A program made the translations under genes and the position numbers. A DNA stretch of 64,000 nucleotides. Origin: Candidatus Aegiribacteria sp. MLS_C. GTDB lineage: Bacteria > Fermentibacterota > Fermentibacteria > Fermentibacterales > JCC-6. The stretch covers positions 266,848 through 330,847 of the forward strand of contig LQBI01000024.1 of assembly GCA_002030045.1 (NCBI GenBank). Direction: 5' to 3'. Positions 17,970-27,300 of this stretch are shown here, piece by piece. Below the pieces are notes generated by a model. The model was not told the origin of the DNA. It worked only from the letters and a program-made list of their open reading frames with translations, and did not search any database. Every line of letters starts with the position of its first letter. Within the stretch, counting starts at the first letter, position 1.

Positions 17970-18508
17970 GCCCTGCTCCTGTCCCAGTGGGTCGAGTGGA
18001 CCACGAGCCGGTTGCCCAGATGGAAGATGTTCTCTCCCTCCATGTCCTCGTCGGCGAGCGCCAGGGCTCCGTAGGGACAGGTGGGGATGCAGGTGTAGTC
18101 TCCGCGGTCCTGGCAGTAGTCGCATATGTTGGACATCCTGGGAAGTATCTCGGGGTATATCGTACCGTAGGGGCAGGCGTGGGAACAGGACCTGCACGCC
18201 ACGCATCTGACCGTGTGCCTCACCAGGGTTCCGTCCTCCTTCTTCTCCAGGGCATCCTTCGGACAGGCGTTGACGCAATGAGGTTCCTCGCACTGTCTGC
18301 ATACGAGGGCGTAGGTGGCCAGCTCGATGAGAGAGATGACCCCGTTGTTCCAGGGATGGTAGAAGTAGCTGCACTTGATAACGCATTCCTCGCACACCTC
18401 TGAACTGCATATGTCCAGATCAATGAACAGCTTCTTTCCGCTCTCCTTCTTCCCCACTGCGTCGATGTCGCCGTGAAGCTGGTCGATGGTGGTCCTGTTC
18501 ATTTCCAT
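17966..18508 (-). CDS. HycB/CooF-like polyferredoxin
   Basis: This 180-residue soluble protein has cysteine motifs for about four [4Fe-4S] clusters: CSSEVCEECVIKC, CRQCEEPHCVNACP, CVACRSCSHACPYG and CDYCQ with CIPTCPYG. It resembles the electron-transfer subunits of formate hydrogenlyase and CO-induced hydrogenase. It is a third iron-sulfur entry protein in this operon, placed between the flavoprotein and the membrane subunit genes, and could wire the flavin module to the hydrogenase. Which donor it meets is inference. Confidence 0.9.
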   Translation of the reverse strand: MEMNRTTIDQLHGDIDAVGKKESGKKLFIDLDICSSEVCEECVIKCSYFYHPWNNGVISLIELATYALVCRQCEEPHCVNACPKDALEKKEDGTLVRHTVRCVACRSCSHACPYGTIYPEILPRMSNICDYCQDRGDYTCIPTCPYGALALADEDMEGENIFHLGNRLVVHSTHWDRSRA

Positions 18509-18515
18509 GGCAGCC

Positions 18516-19331
18516 CTATTCCCAGATGCCGGGATAATCCCGGATCATGTCGTACGTGAAGACCGGTCCGTCCTTGCAGCAGTAGTAGGGGCCAATCCTG
18601 CAGTGTCCGCACTTGCCGAAACCGCAGGACATGTTCTTCTCCATCGAGAGATAAATGTTCCTGTCCTTGATCCCGAGTTCCTGAAGCTTGAAAGTGGCGA
18701 ACTTCATCATTATGGGTGGGCCGCAGACGATAGCCCTGGCTCTCGAGAAATCCACGTCGATGTCGTTCATTATGGTCGTCACGACTCCCACCGGGCCGTT
18801 CCAGGTATCGTCGCACTGGTCGACGGTGAGTTTCATGTCGAGGTCCTTACGGTCCATCCAGCTCTCCAGTTCCTTTCTGTAGAGCATCTCTTCGGGATTC
18901 CTGCAGCCTCCCCTGTAGACCAGCTTCGATATCTGGTCCCTCATATTGAAAAGACCGTACATGAGCGTTCTTATCGGCGCCAGGCCGACGCCTCCGCCTA
19001 CGACCACGATATCCTGACCGATGAACTTCGTAAGAGGGTAGCCCTTGCCGAGGGGACCCCTGAGACCCACTGTGTCACCGGGTTCCAGTTCGTGTATCGC
19101 ATCGGTCACTCTGCCCACCCTGACTATGGTTATCTCCATGGTCTCGGTGTTCTGTGAATCCGAAGAGGGAGTGAACGGGGCCTCACCTACTCCCGGGACC
19201 GAGAACTCCATGAACTGTCCGGGTTTGAATGCTATCTTTTCTTTGGGCTTGAGAAGGAAAGTTTTGATGGTGGGCGTCTCTGTGGTAACTTTAAGGACCT
19301 CGGTTTCGATGGAACTGTACGGATTCTTCAT
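18516..19331 (-). CDS. HydG/AsrB-like FAD/NAD(P)-binding subunit
   Basis: This 271-residue ferredoxin reductase-like flavoprotein is of the kind found as the gamma subunit of archaeal sulfhydrogenase or subunit B of anaerobic sulfite reductase. The flavin region contains GVGEAPFTPSS, the pyridine-nucleotide region VVVGGGVGLAPIRT, and a C-terminal [2Fe-2S] site is formed by MSCGFGKCGHC plus a later CC pair. It should exchange hydride with NAD(P)H. Its start codon directly follows the stop of the HydB-like gene, and both lie ahead of the hydrogenase genes in one operon. Confidence 0.9.
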   Translation of the reverse strand: MKNPYSSIETEVLKVTTETPTIKTFLLKPKEKIAFKPGQFMEFSVPGVGEAPFTPSSDSQNTETMEITIVRVGRVTDAIHELEPGDTVGLRGPLGKGYPLTKFIGQDIVVVGGGVGLAPIRTLMYGLFNMRDQISKLVYRGGCRNPEEMLYRKELESWMDRKDLDMKLTVDQCDDTWNGPVGVVTTIMNDIDVDFSRARAIVCGPPIMMKFATFKLQELGIKDRNIYLSMEKNMSCGFGKCGHCRIGPYYCCKDGPVFTYDMIRDYPGIWE

Positions 19332-20354
19332 CTATACTTCCAGTCTTGCCAGGACTTCCCTGATGTCGATCTTCCCGGGACAGGCGGCAATGCATCTCCC
19401 GCAACCGGTGCAGGCTATCTCGCTGGCCACTTCAGGGAAGTAGTTGAACTTCTTGTCGAACCTGTTTCGCAGCCTCATCCAAAGCCTGTCCCTGGGATTC
19501 TCGCCGCCCGCAACCCTGGCGAAGTCATTTATCATGCATGAATCCCATACCCTGTACCGAGCAAGCCTTCCGTCAGCCTTCTGATCGTAGAGCAGGAAGC
19601 AGTGGCAGGTGGGACATATGGTATTGCATGCGCCACACTCGACGCAGTCCCTGGAAGAATCCTTCCAGAGATCGGCCTCCTCGTAATTCTTCTGCATCAC
19701 TCTCTTGAGCCTGTCGACCGAGGGTATCTGCTTCTCCTTGGCGTTCTTCGCTACCCGCTTCCTTATATCGTTCCTGTTCTTCTTCGCTGAATCGGCCAGT
19801 GCCTTGTCCTCTGTCTCACCGAACATGTCCGAATGGCTCTCGACCAGTTTCCTCCCCTTCTCGCTTCCAACGGCCACGATGAAGCCGCCTTCCACGGGGG
19901 AAAGGTTGAGGTCAAACTCGGCCTCGGGCCACGGGTTCAGGTCAAGCGCGGTACAGAAACAGGTATCGCCGACTCCTGTGCAGTCGGCGGATATGATGAG
20001 CCCTTCTTTCCTGTGCCTCATGTAGGTGGGGTCTCCGTACTCCTCGTCCATGAAGACGAAATCCAGGATCCTGAAACCCTTAAGGTCGCAGGCTTTCGCC
20101 CCGACTATGCAGGGCGGCTTGTCCTCATGCGGTACACGGGGGCTGAAACCCTCGGCCACCTTCTCCCTCCCCAGGAAGAAGAACGACTTCAGAGGATCGA
20201 AGGACCTTATCTCACCGATGACGTAATCGGTATCGCCCTCCCGGAGCAGGGAATACCCCGTTCCCTTCCCCATGACCCTGGGAACGTATACGCGATAATC
20301 CGCCCTGAGGGATTCCAGAAGACGATCGAGATCGATTCGTTTTAGAAAAATCAT
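19332..20354 (-). CDS. HydB/AsrA-like iron-sulfur subunit
   Basis: This 340-residue protein matches the beta subunit of sulfhydrogenase or subunit A of anaerobic sulfite reductase: a long N-terminal domain (IVGAKACDLKG, TCFCTALDLNP) and two C-terminal [4Fe-4S] motifs, CVECGACNTICPTCHC and CTGCGRCIAACPGK (starting at about Cys315). It would pass electrons between the flavoprotein and other Fe-S proteins. I use the ATG at 20354; longer readings run through sequence without family similarity and across the predicted promoter. No good Shine-Dalgarno is visible, which fits a leaderless or nearly leaderless message. Confidence 0.9.
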   Translation of the reverse strand: MIFLKRIDLDRLLESLRADYRVYVPRVMGKGTGYSLLREGDTDYVIGEIRSFDPLKSFFFLGREKVAEGFSPRVPHEDKPPCIVGAKACDLKGFRILDFVFMDEEYGDPTYMRHRKEGLIISADCTGVGDTCFCTALDLNPWPEAEFDLNLSPVEGGFIVAVGSEKGRKLVESHSDMFGETEDKALADSAKKNRNDIRKRVAKNAKEKQIPSVDRLKRVMQKNYEEADLWKDSSRDCVECGACNTICPTCHCFLLYDQKADGRLARYRVWDSCMINDFARVAGGENPRDRLWMRLRNRFDKKFNYFPEVASEIACTGCGRCIAACPGKIDIREVLARLEV

Positions 20355-20360
20355 GGCAAT

Positions 20361-20389
20361 GAAATAGACCGCGTGAAGACCTTTGTCAA
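20361..20389 (-). promoter_or_regulatory. Predicted promoter of the hydrogenase operon
   Basis: On the minus strand TTGACA (20389-20384) and TATTTC (20366-20361) are 17 bases apart. The -35 is perfect; the -10 keeps TAT. The downstream edge lies only six bases before the ATG at 20354, so the transcript would start at or next to the start codon. Confidence 0.5.
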
Positions 20390-20569
20390 GGGGCCTTCCA
20401 GACGTCATTTGATGGGTATTCACGTCGTTTTTCATGACCCTGGGAGCCAACCTGATAACATGTTCCGGAATGTCGCGTCCGGCCCCTTCAGTATTATTTC
20501 CAGGCGTTTCGGGAAAAATCCGGGCTTGCTGCACTGGAATGGTGCCGTCTGTCAAATTCGAGATGACCT

Positions 20570-20622
20570 GGTCCCGGTCTTTTTTAGTGAATCCCGAGGC
20601 CGCACGTATTCGGACCGGGACC
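20570..20622. repeat. 10-bp perfect inverted repeat
   Basis: GGTCCCGGTC at 20570-20579 pairs with GACCGGGACC at 20613-20622 across a 33-base spacer that begins with a T run. Role unknown; it could be an operator or part of a transcript structure upstream of the hydrogenase operon. Confidence 0.6.
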
Positions 20623-20910
20623 GGTAACGAGCTTAATGGAACAGAAGGTATTCACTCATGAGAGACATGGTTTGCTGAGCCGATCTGTCATTCATCCCTG
20701 CCATTCTCATGACAGTGACCGTCATGGGGAACTGATACGGGGAGTATCCTCCCAGGATAGCGTGGTCCCCGGTGGAGCAGGTCCTGCCGGTCTCCCTGGA
20801 AGACAGCCTTGTTTTGTGGCGTGAGCACGGGGGGCAGCATCAACCTGGCCAGGGGGAAGACCTCCTCTCCCGCCTTCTATCCGGATGGAAGTCATGCCGT
20901 GTCCCATCCT

Positions 20911-20985
20911 GGTGCCGGGCCTGGAAAAAGGGACATTCCCGGATTGAGATTCCTTGATGATGTCTCATTTTCCAGGCCCGGCACC
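20911..20985. repeat. 18-bp perfect inverted repeat spanning the slt stop codon
   Basis: The arms at 20911-20928 and 20968-20985 are exact reverse complements, with a 39-base spacer. The right arm codes the last residues of the Slt-type protein, and its stop codon lies at the arm edge. Within the spacer a small GGGA-CAT-TCCC hairpin, followed on the minus strand by five T, may act as a terminator. Confidence 0.7.
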
Positions 20986-23166
20986 ATAAAGAGACATGTA
21001 GATAACGTACGCGTGGTTGACGTTCTGGGTGTAGGCCCTTGTTTCATTGAAGGTTATCAGTGAGAAGAACTCTTCGGTCCCCATGTCCCCGGCGCCCCAG
21101 TGCAGAGCGTTGTGAGGTCCTCCGTTGTAAGCTGCGGCGGTGAACACAGGATCGCCTCCGAAACCCCTGCTTATGCCGGATATGTAGGTTATTCCGTAAT
21201 GTATGGACATCTCGGGATCGTACAGCCTGTCCGGTGAGTAGTCGTCCCATCCGTTCTCTAGCGCCACATACTCCGAGGTGCTGGGGATCATCTGAATAAG
21301 ACCCCTTGCACCAGCCACCGAGTAGGTCCACGGCTGGAACATGCTCTCGTTCCTTATGACCGCCCATGCGAAAAGAGGGTCCAGACCGCAGGTCTCGCCA
21401 GCCGGAACAACGAACTCCGGCCATGCCATCTGGTATCGCAGCATCCAGAGCTCCCTGGGCCTGTCGTTCTCGTCATCCGAGAGGTCCCACATGTTGTAGC
21501 CCGAGATAGGTCTCCGTTCCCAGACGCTGTTGTCAAGGTAGAAGGGAGCAAGGTACTGCGGTCCTCCCACCTTTTCCTCACCGGCCCTGAACTCAGCGTC
21601 GGCATAGCTCCTCAGACCTGCCTCCTGCAGGAATAGACCCCTCAGGGTCTCTTCCGGAGGTTCCACGGGAGAAAGACCGTGTCTCATCATCCAGTCCTCG
21701 AGAGGTTCCTCGGTAAAAACAGGTTCCCATGGGGGAATCCCAAGGAACTCCCTTGCGAAACGGGCGGGAAGACTGAAGGGAGCTGACACCGTGAGATCCT
21801 CGAGAATCCTTCTGCCATCCGGGTTGCCCTCAGAGTAGAGAAGCCTTCCCATCCAGTACCTTGCGGAGGAAAGGTAGACGCTTGCGGTCCATCTTGAGAT
21901 GAAAGCCTCGAGTTCGGAGACCGCCGCGGAGATGTCACCCGATTTCATGAGCGAGAAACAGAGGTAGAAATGGGAATCGTCGGCGGTGACGTTCCCCGGA
22001 TACTTCTCCAGGGTCATCCTGAACCATGGGACAGCCCTTTCCCATAGCCTGTTCTCGGCCAGCATGTTTCCTATGTACCAGGGTAGATTACCGATCCGTG
22101 CATGTTCCGGGAACCGCTCCCCGTACTCGAGCAGAGTCCCCAGTCCCTCCTCCGGTCTTCCGATGCGCCCCAGGTTCCTGCCGAGATTTATCAGTGCATC
22201 CGGGCAGTCCTCGCCCTCCGGCCACCTCGCGAGATACTCTCTCAGCATGTCAACCGCCGTATCATAGAAACCGAGCCTGTCCCTGGTCCTGGCGGCAAGA
22301 TACCACAGATGCGGGTCGGGGTTCTCGGAATTGACAGCGACATCGTAAAGCTCGTTCCAGAGACCTCCGGAATAGAAGTCGTCGGCGAGGGAAGCTCCCA
22401 GCCATGCGGTCTCGAGTATCTCTTCCCTCAGAATGTCGTAGGCTGCGGCATGGACCGGGGCTGCAGGCCACAGGCCGAATGACCTGAGGAACTGGTCTCT
22501 GTATCCGGCGAGGCCATGCTGCATCATCCATGATGCACGGTAATGGCAGAGGAGCGACAACATTTCGTCGTTCCCGGATCCCTCCGCATTCCTGAACACC
22601 GAATCGGCGGCGTCAGCCATGCCCTCACCCAGAAGTGACCTGTACAGGAGGATCGTTCTTCTGTCGGCCGCTTTGCCGGATAGAACGGAAGGCACCGGTT
22701 CCAGGGCCTCAAGCGCTCCCCGTGTATCGCCGGCGGCAAGCAGGGTGTCAGCCAGGACCAGATGGAGGTATTCCGGCAGAACGCAACCGTTCCTGGACAG
22801 GTACGACCTGAGAGCAGGTACGATCCGATATCCTCCGATCTCCAGGGCCCTGTACGGAGCCAGTGAGTCGGGGGTCTCGAGCAGGAGCTGGGCTGTGACA
22901 AGGTTCATCTCTCGGGAAGCGTCAGCGGCTTTTCGGGCCAGCTCGCATCTGATACCGTCCTGCAGGGGTCTGAGGAGAGCGGCTCTGACGTATTCTTCCC
23001 GGGCTTCATTCCCTAGACCGCAGGCCAGGAGAGAATCGCCCCTGGCCTCCGCCAGAAGGCTCCTCTCGGTGGAGGAAAGCGTTTCGTCGGGCTGCACCGT
23101 CCTGCAGCCCGCAAGGGCCAGCAGAAGGAAAAGGGGCTTGAGCAGCCTACTTCCTGTACTTGGCAA
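20965..23166 (-). CDS. Slt-type lytic transglycosylase, lipoprotein
   Basis: This periplasmic murein-cleaving enzyme has a lipoprotein signal (basic residues, LFLLLALAG, Cys21), a long helical superhelix of TPR-like repeats (about 40-500) as in Slt70, and a C-terminal SLT domain with the catalytic glutamate in IRNESMF (Glu607), AGARGLIQMIPSTS and AAAYNGGP. The start is inferred: TTG 23166 gives a good signal peptide and has GGAA seven bases upstream; no ATG is suitable. It overlaps the preceding TPR gene by 20 bases. Product length about 733 residues, slightly longer than E. coli Slt70. Confidence 0.88.
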   Translation of the reverse strand: MPSTGSRLLKPLFLLLALAGCRTVQPDETLSSTERSLLAEARGDSLLACGLGNEAREEYVRAALLRPLQDGIRCELARKAADASREMNLVTAQLLLETPDSLAPYRALEIGGYRIVPALRSYLSRNGCVLPEYLHLVLADTLLAAGDTRGALEALEPVPSVLSGKAADRRTILLYRSLLGEGMADAADSVFRNAEGSGNDEMLSLLCHYRASWMMQHGLAGYRDQFLRSFGLWPAAPVHAAAYDILREEILETAWLGASLADDFYSGGLWNELYDVAVNSENPDPHLWYLAARTRDRLGFYDTAVDMLREYLARWPEGEDCPDALINLGRNLGRIGRPEEGLGTLLEYGERFPEHARIGNLPWYIGNMLAENRLWERAVPWFRMTLEKYPGNVTADDSHFYLCFSLMKSGDISAAVSELEAFISRWTASVYLSSARYWMGRLLYSEGNPDGRRILEDLTVSAPFSLPARFAREFLGIPPWEPVFTEEPLEDWMMRHGLSPVEPPEETLRGLFLQEAGLRSYADAEFRAGEEKVGGPQYLAPFYLDNSVWERRPISGYNMWDLSDDENDRPRELWMLRYQMAWPEFVVPAGETCGLDPLFAWAVIRNESMFQPWTYSVAGARGLIQMIPSTSEYVALENGWDDYSPDRLYDPEMSIHYGITYISGISRGFGGDPVFTAAAYNGGPHNALHWGAGDMGTEEFFSLITFNETRAYTQNVNHAYVIYMSLYGAGPGK

Positions 23167-24361
23167 GTTCCTGTTCCAGTTCGGGATGGCCCGGTGCGGT
23201 CTGCTGTGCCCTCTCCAGCAGCTCCAGGGCCTTTGCATGGTTTTCCTGTGCTGCGTATGCCCGGCTGAGGGCGATCATCACTCCCGTGGAAGACCCCGAA
23301 CCCTCCTCGAGATAATTCTGCAGGAAGTCGATACCGTCCTCGGGCCGGCCGGTGATGACCATCAGGGTTCCGAGACCCGAGATCGCCGGTTCCAGTTTCG
23401 GATCCAACTCCAGGGCTTTCCTGAAGTGTTCCTCCGCCTCCTTCAGGTTGCCCCTGGAGGCCTCTATATGTGCCATGTTGGCCAGCAGTTCCGGACTTTC
23501 GGGACTCAGTTCCAGGGCTTCCCGGAGGTCTGACATGGCCTGACCGTACTCCGCGTTGTTGAAGTGAACGATGGCCCTGCGGTTAAGATCACGGACCCTG
23601 TTGTCCTGTACCTCCACCGAATGCAGTGCCAGGAGTTCCTTCATCTTCTCCAGTTCTCCCGTCTGGGAACTGGCCGTTTCGGCCACCTTCTCATGAATGG
23701 CCGAGACTTCCCTGGCGGTCTCGGTCTTTATCTCCTCAAGAGTGGATTCGATGGCTTCTCTGGCCTTGTCCATCTTTCCCGAAATATCCCTGAGATCGCC
23801 GGAGAGCGTTCCGATGCTGTCGGATATGGCCTTGCTTCGGTTTCCCTCGGTTTCGACCACGATGCGGGAGATGGTCTCCTCCAGTGACTTGGAGGACTCG
23901 GATACCATGACCGAGATGTCGCTGAGAGAGGAACTGAAGAGTTCTCTGCCCACCGAGTCCTCGGGACCGTCCGCCAGAGCTTTCAGCAATTTGACCTCTG
24001 ATTCGCCCAGGTCCTTCCGAAGACCCGCGAGTTCCTCCCTGAGTTCGTCCAGTTTGACGATCATCCCCTCTGTCTGATCCGAAACCCGCGGGGACACGGG
24101 AGATTCGGGACCAGCCTCGGCGGCGGCCTGGGGCAAGGGAGCTCCGGAGATACTCGAAAGAAGCTCGTTCGACCTGGCCAGCTCGGAGGTTACGGCCTTG
24201 AAGTTACCTTCAAGAAGCTCCGACAGACCTTTCTCCAGGCTCTCCAAGCGCTTGTCGACCTTGAGCACCGATTCGTTGAGCTTGATGACCAACCGGCCTA
24301 TTCCCTGTACAAGCTCCTGCATAGAGATATCACTAGTGCCATTCTCCGGCTTGTCGCTCAT
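23147..24361 (-). CDS. Coiled-coil and TPR protein
   Basis: This 404-residue protein has no signal peptide. Residues about 15-270 are a charged, heptad-rich region with repeated Leu/Glu/Lys patterns, suggesting coiled coils and possible self-association. Residues about 270-400 form roughly three to four TPR units (AIVHFNNAEYGQAMSDLREA, HFRKALELDP, ALELLERAQQ). No enzyme motif is visible. Its ATG overlaps the stop of the large solenoid gene and its end overlaps slt, so the three are probably co-translated. Role inferred only from context: scaffold for an envelope or cell-wall function. Confidence 0.85.
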   Translation of the reverse strand: MSDKPENGTSDISMQELVQGIGRLVIKLNESVLKVDKRLESLEKGLSELLEGNFKAVTSELARSNELLSSISGAPLPQAAAEAGPESPVSPRVSDQTEGMIVKLDELREELAGLRKDLGESEVKLLKALADGPEDSVGRELFSSSLSDISVMVSESSKSLEETISRIVVETEGNRSKAISDSIGTLSGDLRDISGKMDKAREAIESTLEEIKTETAREVSAIHEKVAETASSQTGELEKMKELLALHSVEVQDNRVRDLNRRAIVHFNNAEYGQAMSDLREALELSPESPELLANMAHIEASRGNLKEAEEHFRKALELDPKLEPAISGLGTLMVITGRPEDGIDFLQNYLEEGSGSSTGVMIALSRAYAAQENHAKALELLERAQQTAPGHPELEQELAKYRK

Positions 24362-27300
24362 TTCTCACCTTCTATTCCCATGTCGACGCTGAGCCCTGAT
24401 ATCGTGTCCAGCCTGTCGGGGTCATATTCCCTGGTGTCCCTGGAAAGAATTCCGGCTGTTTCCGGGTACCTTCCGGCCAGGAATCGTTTCAGAGCCGACC
24501 TCTCTAGCGAGGCCCCTGACTGTTCCAGTGCCCAGTACAGCCGCTTCAGGGATTCCCCGCTGGAATTCTCCCTGAAATCGGCCATCCAGGTGTGGATCGC
24601 CTGCTGCCTGTAGCCCATGTTCCAGAGCGCCAGCGCCCTGGTATCGGAAACGGCATGCGACCTGTCCTTCCCGTCATTCAGGATCTCCAGCGCCTGCCCC
24701 GGTCTGCCTGTGATTATCAGGTCGAAGGCTGTTGACGGATCTCCCGATACTTCATCCCTGTCAAAGGCGGCCGACCTGGTACGATGCAGTTCCTCCCTCA
24801 CCATGGACAGAGCTTCATCGCTGCCGGAAACCCTGGCTATCTCGGAAGCTTCCACCAGCATTCCCGCCGACAGCAGGACATCCACCATGCTCTTCATCTC
24901 GTCCGTCGACAGCTGGTCCTCCTCCTTCATCCCGCGATAGTTCTCGAGGAGCTTCACCGCAAGCTCCCTGCGAAGATCCATCTCGTCCCTGGGGAACAGC
25001 TGACCATCCTCCGCCAGCTGGAACAGTCTGCGTATACCCTGGCCTGAATGGAGGACAGCGGGTGCCATTGCCCTCAATTCATCCCTGTCGATATTGGAGT
25101 AGTCGTCGGGAAGCAGCCGTTCCATGGCCTCGGAGATGACCTTTTCGACCCTCACGGAGTTCCAGAACCTTATCCTGTCGGCAGAACCCTTCTCCACCGA
25201 ATCGAGGAGCTTCATGGATGCCCTTGTCCTCCAGGGCTCCTCACCCCCGGAAGCCAGCAGGCATAGAAGGTCCTCTCCCCTCCCGGCGAACGGGGTCTCG
25301 AGGACTTTCTCGGAAAGCAGTAGAAGCGGTTCGCCGTCAGACCCGGGCGACCAGGCCTCGATCCCCGACTCCAGCAGGGCCTCGTTCAGCGGCAGGGTGA
25401 GGTCGACGTTATCCTGGAGTATCCTGGCGAACTCTTCCCCGTCACCAGCTGCCAGTGCGCAGACCGCCCGCGAAGCCGGACCCATCCTGTGGAATTCCTG
25501 GAGGAGTCCCTCCTGAACCAGTTCAGGTTCCAGCAGGACAGCACTGGTAACGAGGCCGTCCGTATCAGCCTGTACACGGTGACGGGAAGCGATCCGGGCG
25601 GCGTAGATGTAGGCCTGTCCGGAGGATTTCTCGGCAGCCATGGCGGAGGCCATTCCTACCACTTCCTCCGCAGCCTCGGCGTTTATCTCAAGCATCACCG
25701 CCGAGTACCTCTGGAATCTGTCGAAATCCCCCCTGAGACCCGCGGTCCTGGTCAGGGAATGGACCAGATGGTACTCTCCCGGGTTTTCTTCCACCATCTC
25801 CTCCAGGAGTTCCAGCACTCCATCCTCCTCGAGAACGGGATCCAGCACCGCCGACACTTCCTCGAAGTTCTTCTCTGTCCTGTGGGAACGGGCTATGAGC
25901 TTCCTTATCTTCGTCCCGTTGGCCGGTGACTTGGGCAGTATGAACTCGAGAACGTTCCTGGCCATTGCAGAGGACCAGGGCCGGACCACCGGCTTCTCCA
26001 GCAGTTCCAAAGCCATGCTGTAGTTGTCCCTGACGGTTTCGGCACAGGCTTCCGCAACGCTCTCGATGAGCGGTTCTCCTATGCTGCCGCTTTCGAACGA
26101 GGATCCCGCCAGCACGACCCTTTTCCTTGAAATGAGGTAACGGAACCTGAACTGGGCAACCTCAGCCGGCTTGTCCCATTTCAGTGAAGTGGCCAGAGCA
26201 ACCTTCCATTCCTCGTCACCGCCGATCTTCTGCAATATGGAAGAGACGGTCTCGGCCGCGGGTCCCTCGGAAACCCTTGAAAGGATTGCCTTGAGGTCCA
26301 GCTGGGCCCTTTGTTCGACGGGCATGGTATCTATCCTGCGTACAATGTCGGCCTGGAGCTCCGGATCCTCCATCGCGAGAGCCATGTAGGAGTTCGCCTG
26401 CTCCGCGTTGTCCTCCCTGAGGCAGACCATGGCCACAATGAATGCCTGCCAGGGTGAGGATGGCGAGAAACCCGAGCCAACTATGTCAGCCACCGTGCCG
26501 ATCTGCACGTCCTCCCTCGACAGCAGCTGCTGTCCCTCCGGAACAGGGGTCCTGCCCCTGAGAAGCAGCCTGAACCAGTCGTCAGCCGCCTCCATCTCCC
26601 TCTCCGACCTGAGCCTGAAGATAGCCCTGGCCTCCCTGAGGTCCGGATACTTCTCCACCTGCTTGTCCATAGCGTCCAGTACGGCGGAGGCATCGGCGCA
26701 GAACTTCCTGTCCCTCTTCCTGGAAAGCAGCTCCAGTGTAGCTATGGCCTTTGCCTGCTTGCCGGTCTCCAGGAGGACCGCCGCCAGCAGGGTCAGCACC
26801 TGCGCGTTGTTCCTGTCCCTGGAAATCAGCGTCTGAACATGCTCGAACACCCAGGAAGGGTCCGCGTCTATCACCGGCACCAGAGAGAAGACGGCGTCAT
26901 CGATCTCGCCGTTCTCGGAAAGGAAATGCGCAAGCTTCATGGCTATGCTGCCGGCCGAGTCTCCGGTCTTCTCGATGATTCGACCGCATACCTCGAGGAG
27001 CCTGGAAGGCTCCGCATCACCGGCTTCGAAAGCCTTCTCCACTGCTTCTATGGCATCTTCCAGTCTGCCCTTCTCCAGGTTCATCTGCGCCGCCAGGAGC
27101 TGAGGCGCCGCACCGCTGTCCGGATGAGCCACCAGATCCTCGATGGCGGATTCCAGCTCCTCCCTGTCCAGGCTCTTGCTGTAGATGCTCTCCAGGGTCT
27201 TCGATGCGGCGTCGGTCTTGCCAGCAGCGGTGTACATCTCCGCCAGAAGGGCCGATGACCTGCCCGACCTGTCAACCGGTACCATGTACTTCTCTATTAC

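Larger units (their letters stand above)
20355..20964. other. 610-base intergenic region with several inverted repeats
   Basis: No convincing gene is present. It holds the predicted hydrogenase operon promoter (20361-20389), two long inverted repeats (20570-20622 and 20911-20985), and two small ones: CATGAC/GTCATG at 20708-20726 and TATCCT-CCC-AGGATA at 20745-20759. It separates the envelope operon 3' end from the hydrogenase operon 5' end, both on the minus strand. Short open frames here have no family features. Confidence 0.6.

Noticed and set aside
17970-18410. N-terminal extension of the NuoH-like gene
   Set aside because: It overlaps the polyferredoxin gene in another frame; the start at 17969 has a good ribosome site.
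20355-20555. N-terminal extension of the HydB-like gene
   Set aside because: No family similarity and it crosses the predicted promoter.
20636-20824. 62-codon plus-strand open frame in the intergenic region
   Set aside because: No ribosome site, no recognisable features, and it crosses several inverted repeats.
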